This document shows positions 62,954-64,000 of a DNA stretch of 64,000 bases, piece after piece. Each line of letters starts with the position of its first letter. The first letter of the stretch is position 1. Below the pieces are notes generated by a model, which had not been told where the DNA came from, did not search any database, and saw nothing but the letters and a program-made list of their open reading frames with translations. A program made the position numbers and the translations under genes. Origin of the DNA: Streptomyces sp. R21 (GTDB taxonomy: Bacteria > Actinomycetota > Actinomycetes > Streptomycetales > Streptomycetaceae); assembly GCF_041051975.1 (NCBI RefSeq), contig NZ_CP163435.1, forward strand, positions 620,001 to 684,000, written 5' to 3'.

Positions 62954-63493
62954 TCATCGATATTGGACGGTGACGGCGTTGAGGAAGGTCTTGGACGCCA
63001 AGTACGCAGCGGGAACCGGGCCCATGCCGATGCCGGGCGTGGTCTGCAGGGTGAGCGAGCCGACGCTGCTGGACATGTTCACGATCCGCGGCGATGCCGA
63101 GCCGCGCAGCATGGGCAGCATCGCGTTGGTGACGCGCACGACCCCGATCACGTTGGTTTCCACGACGACTCGTACGGTCGCGGGATCGACCGTGGTGGGC
63201 GTCTGCGGCATACCACCAGTGATCGCGGCGTTGTTGACCAGGACGTCGAGCCCTCCGACGCGGTCGGCGACCAGCTCGGCCGCGGCGGCCACACTTGCGT
63301 CGTCTGCCACGTCGAGCGGAACGCCGAACGCATCGGTCCCGGCCGCGCGCAGCTTCTCCACCGCGGTGTCGCGGCGCTGTTGATCCCGCGCGCCCACGCC
63401 GACTCGCCAGCCGAGGGCGCCCAGGCCCGCCGCGATCTCGTATCCGATTCCTTTGTTCGCACCGGTCACCAGCGCGATCGTCTGTTCACTCAT
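62954..63493 (-). pseudogene. Short-chain dehydrogenase/reductase, C-terminally truncated
   Basis: From ATG at 63493 the frame shows the SDR cofactor motif T-G-A-N-K-G-I-G-Y-E-I, N-N-A-A, the catalytic Ser region N-M-S-S-S-V-G-S and Y-L-A-S-K. It stops after V-T-V-Q-Y-R at residue 179. The usual 50-60 residues that complete the substrate pocket are absent, and the bases downstream show no continuation in any frame. It is divergent from the LysR gene and may have been its target. Confidence 0.75.
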
Positions 63494-63598
63494 GTCATCA
63501 ATCGTGGTGCGGACTCGGGTGGGACGTCCAAGACCGACTGGGTGGGCGGCGATACCGCACGGATATCGGTCGTGGTGAGCGCCGGATACGATGACGCG

Positions 63599-64000
63599 GT
63601 GGAGACGCGAGAGTTGCGATACTTCGTCGCCGTCGCGGAGGAGTTGCACTTCGGGCGGGCGGCGCAGCGGCTCGCCATGGCGCAACCACCGCTGTCGCGG
63701 GCGATCCAGCAGCTCGAGCGGCGGCTCGGAGTCGTTCTGCTGCACCGCACTGCTCGCACAGTCACCTTGACCGAGGCCGGGTCGGTGCTTCTGCTGGAGG
63801 CCCGGGCCGCACTCGACGCGGTCGAAGCCGCCGAGCGCCGCACCCGCCGCGCAGCTGCCGAATCGCCCGGTGTGGTGCTGGCCACGAAAGCCGGAGCGTC
63901 CAGCGAACTGTTGTCGAAGCTGCTGGACGCCTACGCCGCCGAGCCCGGCGCGGTCGCCGTCGAGGTGATGCTGTGCGGGCCCGGCGAGCAGGAAAGGCTG
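63599..64000 (+). CDS. LysR family transcriptional regulator (partial, runs off the window)
   Basis: The 134 codons present begin with GTG and M-E-T-R-E-L-R-Y-F-V-A-V-A-E-E-L-H-F-G-R-A-A-Q-R-L, the LysR winged helix, followed by Q-P-P-L-S-R-A-I-Q-Q-L-E and R-T-A-R-T-V-T-L-T-E-A-G. The effector domain is cut by the window edge. It is divergent from the truncated SDR gene (105-base gap). Confidence 0.9.
   Translation, partial: METRELRYFVAVAEELHFGRAAQRLAMAQPPLSRAIQQLERRLGVVLLHRTARTVTLTEAGSVLLLEARAALDAVEAAERRTRRAAAESPGVVLATKAGASSELLSKLLDAYAAEPGAVAVEVMLCGPGEQERL

Overview
The window looks like a chromosomal segment of a high-GC actinomycete, almost certainly Streptomyces. Codons are strongly GC-biased at third positions. 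GTG and TTG starts are common, and many genes overlap by ATGA or GTGA. The families are typical of the genus: DUF6629, DUF4032, DUF1269, UBP zinc finger beside a cyclic-nucleotide-domain kinase, XRE-NB-ARC regulators, secreted glycosidases. I found no rRNA, tRNA, CRISPR array, phage or intact insertion sequence.

Layout. 0.3-10.7 kb: small housekeeping and stress-type genes (ABM-like protein, SMI1/KNR4 protein, membrane-anchored Mrr-type nuclease, fatty acyl-CoA ligase, a frameshifted MFS gene, a SnoaL-LuxR pair, a PQQ-repeat lipoprotein, a cNMP-domain protein). 10.7-16.1 kb: secreted GH27 alpha-galactosidase, N-formylglutamate amidohydrolase family protein, TIM-barrel amidohydrolase, DUF4032 kinase-like protein. 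16.1-19.6 kb: a coupled redox/signalling operon (receiver-glutaredoxin-like-FAD reductase fusion, soluble histidine kinase, UBP zinc finger). 19.6-30 kb: threonine dehydratase-like enzyme, a VOC protein, a convergent cysteine-rich DUF2182/DUF1326 pair, an alpha-amylase/GH63-like glucosidase operon, PP2C phosphatase, serine hydrolase.

30.0-31.4 kb: a GNAT acetyltransferase preceded by a WhiB7-like promoter, a 19-codon upstream ORF with a strong ribosome binding site, and a nested hairpin that can mask its ribosome binding site. It is followed by a second copy of translation initiation factor IF-1. This reads as an antibiotic- or translation-stress-responsive locus.

32.9-42.8 kb: a gallotannin/gallate catabolic cluster. 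It holds a secreted subtype-B tannase, an aromatic-acid MFS importer, a VOC-type extradiol dioxygenase, and PrpF-, RraA/LigK- and PIG-L-family enzymes matching 4-oxalomesaconate tautomerase, CHA aldolase and 4-oxalomesaconate hydratase, plus a GntR/FadR regulator. One near-palindrome (ATTGTCAACAAT) sits upstream of all three transcription units. The pathway would run tannin to gallate to 4-oxalomesaconate to pyruvate plus oxaloacetate, with an extradiol enzyme of a different superfamily from GalA.

42.9-49 kb: MarR and TetR regulators, a CaiB-type CoA transferase, and a stretch of decayed genes (CPBP protease, arginine deiminase, amino acid permease, DUF2319-type hydrolase). Each has lost internal DNA. 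Similar lesions occur at 31.5, 38.8 and 62.9 kb. 49-54 kb: an XRE-NB-ARC-TPR regulator, a serine hydrolase and small hypothetical genes; two of them share a duplicated leader with short tandem repeats. 54.4-62.8 kb: a LacI-regulated L-arabinoside cluster (GH127 beta-L-arabinofuranosidase, solute-binding protein, two permeases, a secreted clan-A-like glycosidase with a ricin lectin domain). The end holds a truncated SDR gene divergent from a partial LysR regulator.
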